DNA from: Pochonia chlamydosporia 170
Taxonomy: Eukaryota; Ascomycota; Sordariomycetes; Hypocreales; Clavicipitaceae
Length of the DNA stretch: 64,000 nt
Direction: 5' to 3'
Assembly: GCF_001653235.2 (NCBI RefSeq)
Contig: NC_035791.1
Coordinates: 5,890,001-5,954,000, forward strand
Program-made: the position numbers and the translations under genes
Notes under the pieces: model-generated
What the model was told of the DNA's origin: nothing
The model's database searches: none
The model's input: the letters and a program-made list of their open reading frames with translations, nothing else
In this document: positions 30,728 through 41,439 of the stretch, piece after piece
Position numbering within the stretch: the stretch's first letter is position 1
How the letters are laid out: each line of letters begins with the position of its first letter

Positions 30728-32787
30728 TCAGCTCTCTGGAAACTCAAAAACTCCCTTTGCATTGCGCTTGAGCTGGGCTAAGTCAGCAACATCCGTTACC
30801 ATGGTGGGTGGTAAAGATACTTACTCCAACAAAGGCTGCGCCGGCAAGCCTCGTAACAGCCTGTCCAAGGGTCAGCCATCGTCATTCAACACTGCATTCA
30901 TGGAAATACGTACTGGCGCGTATGTGTTGACGGGGTCATCTGCATCCGGCTCAAAGCCCAAGTGCTGGTCTTACCAGATGTCAATACTAGTTCTTCAGTT
31001 GGGGCAATGTCTCTCTTACATGACGTGCAATGAAGTATGTTCTTCAACTCCGGGTCTGATTTGAGATCATTGATGAATTTTACGGCCCCGCTGTCGTTTC
31101 CAACTCGCGAAATTTGAAAAAGCACATCTTGGATCACGGTTAGCTGTGCCGTCATATTTCACACCACGCCTACCGTACGTTTGTCACCGACAAGGGTTTT
31201 CTCCCTGTCATTCAGCTTTTTTTTGCAAGCCTGGATTTTCTTCTTCAGTGTGTCTCTGTGTTCTCCTTGTGGCTGAAGTAAACGGTTAGTGGGACGAGCT
31301 AGCACTTGGGGCATCCTCTGTCAACTTACATCTCCGTCGGTGATTATGGAAATGATCATGGGGTGGAACTTCCCCTTACTTTCCAACGGCGGATACACGT
31401 ACTTGCTCAAAATCTTATTGTCAAGTTCAGTGCCAATCGGTGTTTTGCCAAAGTTGGTGATGTCGTCGAGCAGTTGCGTAACTTCGGCTGCTGTTGAGAC
31501 ACGGTCCCCACGTATGTCGCCATTCAAGAACTCAACGCGTACGTCGTTGGTGTTCTGATATATGGTTTCAACACTGACAATATTTGCACTAATGTCACGG
31601 CGCTGTCGGCCCCGTTCTGGCTCCCAGTCGATTGATTTAGAGTTGTCTTTGAAGAACGTTGGTTAGCTCTCTCTGAGGCGGGGGAAGTCAATGATACGGT
31701 CTACCTAGAAAGAGTATGCACCGAAATAGCGCCAAGACGAGAAGGTCGTCCAGGAATTCGTCTCTTAAATCGTCATTTTCCGCGATCTTTGTGCGCCATT
31801 CATCTGCTTTTAATGCTATGGCTTTCAACTTCTCGTCTTCATGAAATCCAGCGAGTTGGGTCTTGTTGTACTTGGTAAGAAAATGGTAGGATTGCAACTA
31901 CAGTTCAATTAGCCCGCCGTAATGACTGATCTCAAGACTTGGGAGCAGCTGACCTGAGTAAGGGAACTGAGACCAAGCGCATCTGCCTCGGCCTTCCACT
32001 TGGGTGGTGGCCCTGTGGTGTTCGCTTTGGGTTGTGAATATGAATATTGAAACGGAGGATTTGGTTGAGCTGGACGCACACCAAGAACAAGGTCGGCTAG
32101 TGATTTCTTCGGAATCTTCTGTCCCGACGTGGTAAAATCCTCGTTTCCGTCTTCGGCCACCGTGACGTCGGATCTGCCATCTGGAAAGTTAATCACCGCA
32201 ACTTTCTGCGAGTGATTGACTACAACTCCAGTTTTCATGTTCATCGAAGCTCCGCATACACCAATCTTTCTGGACGGCTGAATCTTGTAATCTTTCCTCC
32301 CTATATAAGGTATGGCCGCTATGGGAGTTGGGTCTTCGTCTCCCTCAGCGAGGCGTTGCGCCAGTCCAACAACATAGGTGTGTTTTGAGCCAACAGGAGG
32401 ATCTTTTCTGCAGCAAATCATGAAAGATCCTTGAGGTGCCAGTTGCGATTGATCGTTTGCCTCCGTGATTCCAATGGAGGTGCCGTCGAAATATGCCTCT
32501 GTGATTTGGCCATTGTCCTGGGCAGACCCCAGTTTGACAGGGACACTCATCCCATAATCAATTTGCTGGATGCTGCCCGACTTGACCAATTTTCCCACGA
32601 AGGCGAAGTATTCATGTTGAAATTTGATGGATTCTTTTGCGTTGTGAAGCACCTCTTCAGTAGTGTAGAGTACTGGCAGCAACACATCATCAAGAGCAAC
32701 ATCCGACACATTCGGTGGTAAGGCGATAGCGCAATAAGAGCGCTTCTTGCCGGCGCCGACAGTATTCTTGATGCTAATCTTGTACAT
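30728..32787 (-). CDS. von Willebrand A (vWA) protein with N-terminal beta module
   Basis: Eight-exon model on the minus strand: 32787-31954, 31897-31705, 31646-31330, 31272-31179, 31127-31020, 30969-30914, 30860-30825, 30772-30728; 560 residues. Seven introns of 50-58 nt keep the frame. The join at 31705/31646 creates ILFLDNSKSI, the DxSxS motif of a vWA metal-ion (MIDAS) site near residue 343. The later strands GKTPIGTEL and IISIITDGD supply the MIDAS Thr and Asp, and ISRVGNDSGAVKFI fits the next vWA helix. The N-terminal 200 residues form an unnamed, probably beta-rich module also seen in the divergent neighbour at 33668. No signal peptide. vWA domains bind protein ligands through a metal ion; the role here is unknown. 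The last three exons are least certain (weak GTACGG donor at 31178). Confidence 0.7.
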
Positions 32788-33667
32788 TTTGTCTGTGACT
32801 AGGTGGAGGGTGGTAGAGTTGTCAATAGGTCTGAAAATTTGTGATGAGGATGAGTAGAGAGTTGTGTGAAACTGGCGGAGGGCTTGGCTGTCTACCATAA
32901 GACCAGAAAATTGAGTTCGAGACGCCTCATCACTTGGTATGCCTCACTATTTGTTATTGTAGCCTAGTCAAGACGCTTGCATATGTGCTTACACACAAAC
33001 TTGGAGGTAGAGATACAAAGTGTAGGTCAGCCAATCTTTTCATCCTCAGGCTTTACAACGGCTGACAGACTTCTTTTGCCGTTTGTGCAACCCACGCGTA
33101 GACAAGAGGGCGTGATAGTTTGGAAGTCAAGCTCGCCAATAAATGCGTGATCCTACACGGATTTTGACGAGTCGCCTCTAGAGCTGGTAAACCCCAACCG
33201 GTGAAGAGGAATTGCCACCATCCTAAAGGCGAACTGCATATTCACTTTCAGCTCCGACGCTTTCTCGTGGGTATATCTTCCAATTAAAAGAATTTGAGCT
33301 TATAAAGCACATTCTAGACCAGAGTGTTGCCATTTCAAAACCGGTATTTGGCCTGCAATGCGTCACAAAAAGTTCCCGGTGTGTCGAAATATCCTGGCAA
33401 CAACGCAGGTAGCCTTGCTCATGATTCATAGTGTGGCATGAAAAGGCGTCTGCTGGCAATTCAGTTGCCTTGGCGTAATGATGCCGAAAGTGGCTGTTGT
33501 GATGAGAAAGATGGTTGATGTGAATTCATCAAACTTGACGATATATGACGGGATAAAACCAGCGAGCATTCCGTCTCAGTTCTCGTCATCCTCTCTCAAC
33601 CCCCAACCCAAACACCTGAATACTTACCACACTGCAACTTCATTCATCCGTTACTTCACAGCACAAG
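32788..33667. promoter_or_regulatory. Shared divergent promoter region
   Basis: About 880 bp between two oppositely transcribed genes with related products. Each side ends in a CA-rich leader just before its ATG (ACAAAATG on the minus strand, GCACAAGATG on the plus strand). The spacing is compatible with co-regulation, which is inferred only. Specific factor sites were not identified. Confidence 0.35.
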
Positions 33668-34333
33668 ATGTCCAACATTCGCACTATTGAGTTTGTTAAC
33701 AACTCAGGATCTGCAAACAAATCCTACAATGTGTTCTCCGCCAAGGCCCTCGTTGAGGGTGGTGGTAACACCTCCGTGAAATCCGTCGTCTTTTTCAAGA
33801 CTAGAACCATAAGCGAGGGCCAGCGGGCCGTCTTCAAATTTGACAACAGCTTCTATGGTTTTCTGGGAACGCAGGACAACAAGACCATTTACACCCAGAG
33901 TAACAAGAAGGTAACTATTGGATCAGACAGAGAAGACGGCGACATTCTCCTCTTGGACAAGACGTCCACTTTCACTGTTATTCCTCCAGATGATGAGGTG
34001 AAAGCCCCTGGCCTTCAACAGTTCAAGATTAGGACCAACGCAAACCTCAACCCGGACAAGGACGTCATCGGCGTTTCCCGAGGAAGATACAATGGGAGCA
34101 TTGTCGCTGCTGCGACTGATGTGGTTGACCTGAAGTCGAATGTCACCTACACTTTTACGACCAGCAACGCGGTCTACATCAAGGCTTCGAACTTTACTGA
34201 GGCCACTGTACAGACTGCCCCTGATGATGAGGATAAGAGTGCTGTTAAGGTGGAGTTTGCCGGTCAGATGAAGAAGGCCGTGGTTACTGAGGATGACAAG
34301 GGCAACTTTACTGTCTCCTACTCTCGTGACTGA
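33668..34333 (+). CDS. Small beta-rich protein related to the vWA neighbour's N-terminus
   Basis: Intronless, 221 residues, ATG at 33668 after a CA-rich leader. No signal peptide or membrane helix, no known domain name. Its layout parallels the N-terminal module of the divergent vWA protein: an opening strand with N-x-x-G (EFVNNSGSANKSY against SIKNTVGAGKKRSY), a middle KF-F/Y-x-F-V/L-G strand (FKFDNSFYGFLG against IKFQHEYFAFVG), a V-x-L/I-GS turn, and a later F-x-I strand followed by an AS-containing strand (AVYIKAS against KIGVCGAS). Such stand-alone modules occur as hypothetical proteins in fungi. It may be the free partner, inhibitor or ligand of the vWA protein (speculation). Confidence 0.75.
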   Translation: MSNIRTIEFVNNSGSANKSYNVFSAKALVEGGGNTSVKSVVFFKTRTISEGQRAVFKFDNSFYGFLGTQDNKTIYTQSNKKVTIGSDREDGDILLLDKTSTFTVIPPDDEVKAPGLQQFKIRTNANLNPDKDVIGVSRGRYNGSIVAAATDVVDLKSNVTYTFTTSNAVYIKASNFTEATVQTAPDDEDKSAVKVEFAGQMKKAVVTEDDKGNFTVSYSRD

Positions 34334-36778
34334 TTTGGCAAAATCACGATGCGTGCTTGGACTAGTGTGGTTGGGGTCATGGTAGTGAAGTCGAAATGTA
34401 ACTAGTCCACAAGAATCGAACAACGGATTGCTATGCAAAATCTTCGTGCTGCCCACTGCTGAACGCCTTTTTTGTTGCCTGGTAGTAGCTATATGAAACA
34501 TTCTGGAAAATTGATTGCTACACAGGGTTCCTCATTGGCTAAATCAGCATGTAGGCTTGTTACGAAGATGCCCGTCCAGAATGCTGCTGTACTGAGGGAT
34601 TAATGATAGTGTAGGGGGTATTGCAAATCATACTAACTTCCCGGTATACGAACGGGCACATTGATGCTCTTCCCATTATTCGACCTGATCTGAGAACGTT
34701 TGCCAAATCGAATTCAGCACGATCGAAGCTGCGGGGAGATACGCTCTTGTCCCTACTTTTACACCGAGTCATTATCACCAATATCATGATAATACAGTGC
34801 ACTGCTATCATATGATGTCTATTTCGTCTGCCCTTACTTTTGTTTATTTCGTGGTCGCGACGGTTGCGGCATGGGAATTACTGGTAGAGACTTGGCCATC
34901 AGCTGTTATGTTTCCTCTATGTTTGCTCAGGAGTTGCAAAAGTGCCAGACTATTTACGCTGCTTTGGCAGTGATAGAGCATTTCATCTGATCAGTCGTGT
35001 GGAAAGTTGCCGAACCAACTGCCGTCGCTTTGCCATTGGGCTGTACGTCTGCATAGTTGCCGAGCCGTATGCAGTATATTCACGGAAACCAGGCCGAGAA
35101 ACTATCACAAAATGACGATAAGGCAGGCCAAGATATCCGAAGGGCAATGCCTATGAGACCAAGGTCAGCACTGGACCGCAACAACTCGAGAAATTACCAA
35201 ACACGTACGTAAGCATCACCATGCATGACGGCCACGCAGCAGCAACCCCTCACGCGGCCGGCTGATTGGGCTTCATTTCGTGTATCCTCTTGGAATATCG
35301 ATAGCTGTAAGCATATCATCGCATTTTGTTACCCAAAAGCAAGTAAAAGTGAGGCTGGCGACAGAATCGTGCAGCCAATATTCGACATTTGCATGCATCA
35401 TGTATAGCTACATGTAACGGTTCTGGCTCCTCCTGGACGCATCGGGCTGTAAGCCGACTCCAATATCACCCGGTTTGTGTGCCAAGGTCTGCATCTACAC
35501 ATCTTGGCAGTTTGTCAAACTTGTTGATGACCTAAATGAGTTTCATTCTTTGGAACCTTTGTCGGCATAATTTTGTTTGCCAATCACATTCTGCCCTTGA
35601 CGACATTGGAATGGGAACTCGGAATCTCGGAGACATCATCTGTGTTGGGGACGTGATGGCGATGGGAGGCCTCGTATGGACGCTCTCTTACCCCATCAGA
35701 GCAGGTTTAAACGTGCTACAGAAGGGAGACAACGCGCAAAAAAATGGAATTCTCTAAGAATTCGAGGATATCTCTCCAAAGTCGAAGCTCCAAGGTACGA
35801 CCCTGACTCCCCGCATCGCGGTTCGAGATTCTCGAAGAGGGCATGGTATGAACACTCATGAAGACGGTCGCCAGCTCGCAGGTAGGGCTCATTTACAGAC
35901 TAGTAACAGGGCGTCCACGAAAATTTAACATCATATATGATAGTCTCTTGAGACAAGTTCCTTCCTGAAACATGCACGATATGATCCGGAGTTGTTTTTC
36001 AGCCACGTGCACTGTTTCCAATGCGGTGTTCCTCTGTTTCCTTTAGTCCACCTCCTACCGATGAGATTCAAGCCCGTAGAAGAATCCTGCAATACGTTTC
36101 ATTTGATCTAGAAAGCAGGGCTACGAACGTAATTCTGAAAACCGCTTTTCTTACCTTTCGATCCCGCCGGATGGCAATCCACTTTTGCAATGGTTAAGCC
36201 ACCGCAACTTACACGAGCTAACCGCGATGGCATGTTTTTCTGGTAATGACTGTTGAATTCCGAGCCTTTTGTAGAAAATGATATATTTTACGAGCGTATA
36301 GATAAGTCTCCCAATTCAATTCGTCAAGCCAAGCTGGCGTTGCCATCCGTCACAGTTGTTCTCCTTGGCTGCAAACCCAGCTAGCCTAACAAAACACAGT
36401 CGACAACTAGCTGCAAAATTGGCCGCTAAAATTTGAGACGAAATACGTGTCGTGCGTTAAGTGAGGCACTGTGCATGCTAAGCGCGAATTGAGAATAACG
36501 TCAGTGAAAGTGAGGCGGATCACACGTCGGGCATCAAGATGGGATGACTGTATAAATTCTGGTCTCAACCACGTCTTCCATGTCCTTTTCAGTGTCTGCT
36601 TCGATGACCAAACAGTGGCCTTTGTCCACCATTTTGACAAGCAGCAGACCACTCATCTGCCATTTTAGACGTCATATGTCGTCTACGCTCGAAAGTTGAA
36701 GTATACTTTCTGTGTCATTGAGACTTTCAACAGCATCTCCGCCATAGACATACCTTTACAGGTACATGACCGACAACT
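34334..36778. other. Long intergenic region
   Basis: About 2.4 kb without a supported gene. A 73-codon frame at 35536-35757 starts with ATG, but has no family-like or splice-supported continuation. Base composition is ordinary, with no sign of RIP-type AT enrichment. Confidence 0.35.
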
Positions 36779-37016
36779 ATGACTACCTGTATTCGCTGCG
36801 GCGGCCACGGAACACGCCTCGTTTCTTGCGTTCCATGTTGCGGGAGGGGAACTCTGGCTAATTGGAAATGCACCAGTTGTGACGGTTCTGGGAAACGTTA
36901 CCAGACATGTTCCCGGTGCAATGGGGCGGGTTCATACGGTAAGAGTGTCCTTGATTCCAGAATTATGAATATGAAGACGATTTGTTAATAAACAACTCAC
37001 AGTTATCAAGCGATAA
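36779..37016 (+). CDS. 57-residue CxxCxGxG zinc-finger mini-protein
   Basis: Two exons, 36779-36938 and 37003-37016. The intron has a GTAAGA donor and a CTCACAG acceptor, and the second exon adds only VIKR and a stop. The protein is almost entirely four knuckles of the DnaJ cysteine-rich type: CIRCGGHG, CVPCCGRG, CTSCDGSG and CSRCNGAG, with the pairing expected to hold two zinc ions. There is no J domain, no DnaJ C-terminal domain and no signal peptide. Isolated CxxCxGxG proteins act as small chaperone-like or regulatory adaptors in other systems; the function here is unknown. Without splicing the frame would run to 36988 with an unrelated tail, also a possible product. Confidence 0.6.
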
Positions 37017-37330
37017 GGCCCGCATATGAGTCGGCACGGTGGAAGCGCAGCCTTGAGAACCTACGACTCTAGTGACAAGGGACATGGCAGGATTTGAGGA
37101 TATTTTCCAATGGTCTTTGGTGTAGTTAAAGCTTGCCATCACTGTACACTTCATTAAATAGTGGCTACATGTTTGCAAAAGATGTATCAGATTGATTCAT
37201 AGCGTATGCTATTAGAAACTGATTATGATAAAACTATGAGATACTTCATGTCTCGTGCAAATAGCTTCAACAACCCGGTTCTTTCAGCAGCAAACACACA
37301 TCTCATATACCAACCATCACGTTGTGAGAC

Positions 37331-37709
37331 TTAACCATAATGGCAGTGGCAAATGCACTTGCTGCCAGAGCACTACAAAAAGTCAGTAATCGTTTCTACA
37401 TTGCAAGAGCAAGTTACAAACCACAGAGCTGGCACAGTTCAGGGAGCTGCAACCTCCAGCTTCCTTGCAGCACTTGGTGGCACAGGCCACTATCATCAGC
37501 GTCAGTACATTAGACCCTTTAAAATATTCACTTCGAATCATTTCAGCTACTTACAGTGAGTGCAACCTCGTGCCTCCTAGTAACAGATTGTTAGATGTTT
37601 AGCATATGGTCATAAGGGTACGACAACTTACAAGTCCAGACTCCTCTTGAAGAGGCACAGCCATGGCCACACTGGCAAAGAAAACGGCAGCAACGGCACT
37701 GAACTTCAT
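37331..37709 (-). CDS. Secreted cysteine-rich, defensin-like peptide (4 exons)
   Basis: Four small exons on the minus strand, 37709-37632, 37576-37555, 37489-37422 and 37372-37331, encode 69 residues. All three introns have GT..AG ends; the second and third have perfect TACTGAC/ACTGAC branch sites, and every join keeps frame. Residues 1-17 are a typical signal peptide (MKFSAVAAVFFASVAMA). A short acidic propeptide-like segment ending in Arg follows, then a mature region of about 40 residues with ten cysteines. Two features recall the cysteine-stabilised alpha-beta (CS-alpha-beta) defensin fold: a CxxxC (CATKC) and a terminal CxC (CIC). Such peptides are antimicrobial or act as effectors. The fold is inferred from spacing only. 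A non-defensin cysteine-rich effector is the main alternative. The gene was hidden because no exon exceeds 26 codons. Confidence 0.72.
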
Positions 37710-38496
37710 TTTAAGATCTTTATAGGTCGTTTTTAATTGGTTTCAGCAGATTCTTGTGTTTGCAGGTTTGTTAGTGGCATGCATGTTGCAGCAGCGAGGA
37801 CTATATATACTTGACTTCTCTCATCAACATCACAGCTGTATCACCAAAATAGAGGAACAAAGCATACACAATAGCCGTTTGACCAATAATACCTTCACGA
37901 TTGTTTTAAAACTACCCATTCTCGTAATTAACCACGCGAGAGTTATGCACCCCGCACTTTGAGGTGTCAGATCTCGGAGCTATTCTTCAGCTCACCTGTT
38001 TTGCCACTGTTGCAACGCTAACAACATTGTCAGACGGTGAGAAGACGACCCGACAGTAGCAAACTGTCAACAGAATGTCCGTCATTTGATATGCATAATT
38101 TAGGGATAGCTCCCGGTGGTGATGTGTTATGCCGACATATGGCCTGTCGCAGGGAGGAGTAGCGTCCCCGGGACGACTAGTGCGAGTGGGATATGCAAAT
38201 AATCATCCGTGTAAATTTAAGCGCTTCAACTAGTTTAAATCTAAGATAATTATATCCTTGTTATTGCCTCTCGTAGATTTAACCGTCGGCCTAACATGCA
38301 GGCACCTCTCCATCAGTCCTGATTCAGCCAGCTGCGCGATGGCCCGAAGCGTATATCAATATCAATATCAACGTCATGGTAACCACTCCGCACGTACCCA
38401 TTGGAGGACTTTCCGATGGAAACGATATTCTGTCTTGCTTTTTTCATCATTGATTCACTCTAGCGCCATGCGTTCATCCGATATCGCAGTTGCACA
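37710..38496. other. Intergenic region
   Basis: Probable promoter of the cysteine-rich peptide gene on the 37.7-kb side and the 3' flank of the TPR gene on the other. The sequence near 38195-38260 is A/T-rich. No gene seen. Confidence 0.35.
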
Positions 38497-39003
38497 TTAA
38501 GTCTCCATCAAGGCCTTGCCGTAGGTGGTCATGGACCGATTATATCGTGGCAAGTGTTTTGCCAAAGCAACCAAGACCATTGACAAGCCTTCCTTGTCTC
38601 TACCCAAACTCGATAGACACAGGGCCGTGGTACATGCCAAGGCATCGTCAAGATGATCGGTGCCACGATCCCGCTCAGCAAGTAGTAGTTCCAAGGCTGC
38701 CTCTACCTGGCCAACATTTCGCATCGAACTAGCCATCTGAATGACAGCTCGCCGCCGATGTTCCCCGGTCAGTCCACCAATGTCAAGAGCTTGGCGGTAC
38801 AGGGGGATGGCTTTGTCTGAGTGACCCCATGAGTCTCGGGCACAAGCCTTGTGGAATAGGCCATCGGGGTCATTGGCGGGTAATCTGGCTGCCAAGGCGT
38901 CAATCTCGGAAATAAAAGTTTCCTCTGCGTAAGAGTCTATGGCTGTGAATATGGCGGCAACCAGACTGTTTACGTCTGACCGGAGGCTCTCTATATCCGC
39001 CAT
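38497..39003 (-). CDS. Tetratricopeptide (TPR_5-like) protein
   Basis: Intronless, 168 residues, ATG at 39003. It is built of helix pairs: residues 45-75 contain PDGLFHKACARDSWGHSDKA followed by IPLYRQAL, then RRAVIQMASSMRNVGQVEAALELL, then DDALACTTALCLSSLGRDKEGLSM. These match the compact TPR_5 family (PF12688), found as a stand-alone small protein in many bacteria and fungi. The order of helices and the closing LPRYNRSMTTYGKAL are typical. TPRs mediate protein-protein contacts; a partner cannot be proposed from context. A bacterial-like, intronless, soluble protein is at least compatible with ancient transfer, but base composition is not unusual here. Confidence 0.8.
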   Translation of the reverse strand: MADIESLRSDVNSLVAAIFTAIDSYAEETFISEIDALAARLPANDPDGLFHKACARDSWGHSDKAIPLYRQALDIGGLTGEHRRRAVIQMASSMRNVGQVEAALELLLAERDRGTDHLDDALACTTALCLSSLGRDKEGLSMVLVALAKHLPRYNRSMTTYGKALMET

Positions 39004-39870
39004 ATTGAGATGACCCGGATGGTGATATGACCGTTGGTAAGGAGATCGTGTAGGAAAGGCAGAGTTGGTAGAAACTGAGATATGAGCATCAATCTGGACT
39101 CAGTGGGAGACTTTCAATGTGAGTTGCAAGATGATGAAAGCGTTATGCTGGACAAGTTGCGGCTGACTCCCAGGCAGTGGAGTAAAGCACAAAGGCGCTG
39201 GTGGTTGTGTGCCGTGTGTGTAGCTGTTTGAACCAGCACATGAATTCTGAGAAGATTTCGTATACCCAATATATGTATGTATTTATATATAAAATTAAAG
39301 ATAAAATACCAGCACAAGGCTGCTCATTCGTGGCCGGAACCAAGGATGGCATCAAGGTGTCTACATGTAAATCTCCAGTACCAGGTTGGGAATCCTCTCA
39401 TGTGATGGCATCAACACCCCCGGACACAGGCACGCTGACAGATATGAAAACACGTACCGATCACCAATGCGTACTAACTAGAAAACCTACTTGTCTGTCA
39501 TTAACTATTCTTCTTTTTACCTTTGTCTTTGTGCACTCGGATCACTAGTAATCAACCATTTGCTCAAGTCACAAACCAGACATTCATGTGCCATTTAACC
39601 CAATTGAGACTAGCTCAGGTTCATGTCAAGTCCCGTCATCAATGTCACTCCCCCACTTCCCTTCTTCTCCACATGCACTTCAATTATACTTTGCACTCGA
39701 GCATCCCATCTAGATCCGGCGGTCGTCTGACCAGCTCACCTGTCCGCGTCTCTTTCTTCCTTCCCATCCATCATCTCAGCTACAACCGTCACCATCTTCA
39801 TCCGAACTAGAAATCGATCCGCAAACCGCATTAATCAACCTGTCGAACCGTCACGGCGACCCATCTCACG
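39004..39870. other. Divergent intergenic region
   Basis: Lies between divergent genes. The stretch 39620-39870 is strongly CT/CA-rich and fits the promoter and leader of the gene at 39871. A short TA-rich run (ATGTATGTATTTATATATAAAA) lies near 39274-39295. No other gene. Confidence 0.4.
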
Positions 39871-41394
39871 ATGGAGTCTTCACCCATCGTGAAAGCTCAC
39901 GACCACGCTGCCGCTGCCGCAGTTGCAACTCGCCAGTCCGCAGACACGACCGTCGCCATAAACGAGCATACTCTTGCAGCGGGTGAATTTGCCAATGCCG
40001 CCCGAAACACCACCAGCGTAGAAGCCCTACGCACGTTGAAACTTCTCGAGGAGCACCACCGACGCCTTGCCGAGCTGCTCAACCTCCACCCCGAACCTGT
40101 ATCCCAGAACAGTGAGGAAGATGTAAATGAGAAGACGTCTCAGGATGAAAAGGGGGGCTCTACTACCCAGCAGTCCGGCAAGAAGATGCCCAGTCTCACG
40201 CAGAGGGCCTATTCGAGCCGAGAAATGTCCTCTTCGATTGCTAGTAATCTGGCTTCTGCGAGAGGCATTCGTTCCAAGTATCGCGGGCAGCCTCTTAGCC
40301 CTAGTGTGTCCAACGACCAGGCTCCCGGAAACGTTGACGCGCATCCTCGCCGAGACGGGTCAAAGTCCAAGATGCAGAGCATCATTGATACGCAGCCCGG
40401 TAAACCAACTTGGGTTCCGCCGACGACGAACCCCCGAACCGAGTCTCGCACCAACAAGAGCGCCGCTTCTTCGCCACGAGTCGACCAAACACCTGCTTCT
40501 GCTGTCACAAACGAAGACGTAGGCTACGCTCGATTCTACAACACGTTTGGTAGCCTCATCAACAAGATCTCTGCGCCGCTCGCGTTCGCAGGTCTCCCCT
40601 TGATCCAAGAAGAACCCACGCCAGAACAGTCCACTGTAGAATTGCCCGCTGAGCCGTCTCCATCGAAACGCAAGTCCTCCCGCCAGCCACCAACATCGCT
40701 CAACCTCGATCCAGACCTATCAAAGATCTACTCAAAGGCAACGATGCGAGCCCTCGCGCGGGAGGGCCACTCAACCAACGATTCGTTCTACGTCGTTCCA
40801 ACGACCGGCCACACCATGTCCTACGCCAACATCCTGACCTATGCCGAGAAAGAGAAACGTCGTCTCGGGGCATCCCTCCACAGCAGCGACTCCGAGCACC
40901 CTCACCTGGACGAAGAAGACGACGACTTTGTAGATGCCCGCGAAACTCCGGTCCCCGTGTCCTCCGACGTCAGACGCCTTCGTGGCTTGCTGTCCAAAAC
41001 AGAAAAGGATCTCCGAAATACGATTGAGGAGCTCCTTTTGCAGAACAAGTCTCTCAAAGACACTCTGGATGTTGTTTCGAAGCGCCTGCACGCATTTGAA
41101 GCCAGCTCGCAGCATTCAGCCATGGCACTCGCCGAATCATACCGCGTAATGAGACCAGACTCGCCGAATGCAGCTCCCCATCCAGCAAAGTCATCTGGAG
41201 ATGAGGCGCTCCAAAAGAAGACGTCCGACATGGAGGAACAGTTAGCCGCGGCACTGATACAGATGGAACGGCTGGAAAAGGATAACCGCAAGATGCAGAA
41301 GACGTTGGAAAAGTACAGAGAGAAATGGGAGGTGTTGAAAGCAGGAGCCAAGGCACGAAGGGAGGGTAAATCCGGCGAAGGAGATGACATCTAG
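39871..41394 (+). CDS. Atg38/NRBF2-like MIT and coiled-coil protein
   Basis: Intronless, 507 residues. Residues about 8-72 form an Ala-rich helical hairpin (KAHDHAAAAAVATRQSADTT, then VEALRTLKLLEEHHRRLAELL) with the look of an NRBF2-type MIT domain. The middle 200 residues are disordered and Ser/Pro-rich, with one conserved island, YARFYNTFGSLINKISAPL, near 214-232. The C-terminal 130 residues are predicted coiled coil (RRLRGLLSKTEKDLRNTIEE, then MEEQLAAALIQMERLEKDNR). MIT followed by coiled coil is the layout of Atg38/NRBF2, a subunit that bridges halves of the autophagy PI3-kinase complex I. Yeast Atg38 is much shorter, so orthology is tentative. The gene converges on the JmjC gene with only 45 bases between stops. 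Confidence 0.6.
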   Translation: MESSPIVKAHDHAAAAAVATRQSADTTVAINEHTLAAGEFANAARNTTSVEALRTLKLLEEHHRRLAELLNLHPEPVSQNSEEDVNEKTSQDEKGGSTTQQSGKKMPSLTQRAYSSREMSSSIASNLASARGIRSKYRGQPLSPSVSNDQAPGNVDAHPRRDGSKSKMQSIIDTQPGKPTWVPPTTNPRTESRTNKSAASSPRVDQTPASAVTNEDVGYARFYNTFGSLINKISAPLAFAGLPLIQEEPTPEQSTVELPAEPSPSKRKSSRQPPTSLNLDPDLSKIYSKATMRALAREGHSTNDSFYVVPTTGHTMSYANILTYAEKEKRRLGASLHSSDSEHPHLDEEDDDFVDARETPVPVSSDVRRLRGLLSKTEKDLRNTIEELLLQNKSLKDTLDVVSKRLHAFEASSQHSAMALAESYRVMRPDSPNAAPHPAKSSGDEALQKKTSDMEEQLAAALIQMERLEKDNRKMQKTLEKYREKWEVLKAGAKARREGKSGEGDDI

Positions 41395-41439
41395 TAAAAT
41401 ACAACCCAAATCTCCCACCATTTTACGTATAATAGCACA

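Noticed and set aside
31149..31178. 30-nt intron (GTAGGC..CACAG) in the vWA gene
   Set aside because: Too short for a fungal intron; the 51-nt GTACGG..CAAG alternative with a GCTAACC branch keeps the same frame.
35536..35757. 73-codon ATG frame
   Set aside because: No family-like sequence, splice support or promoter signal.
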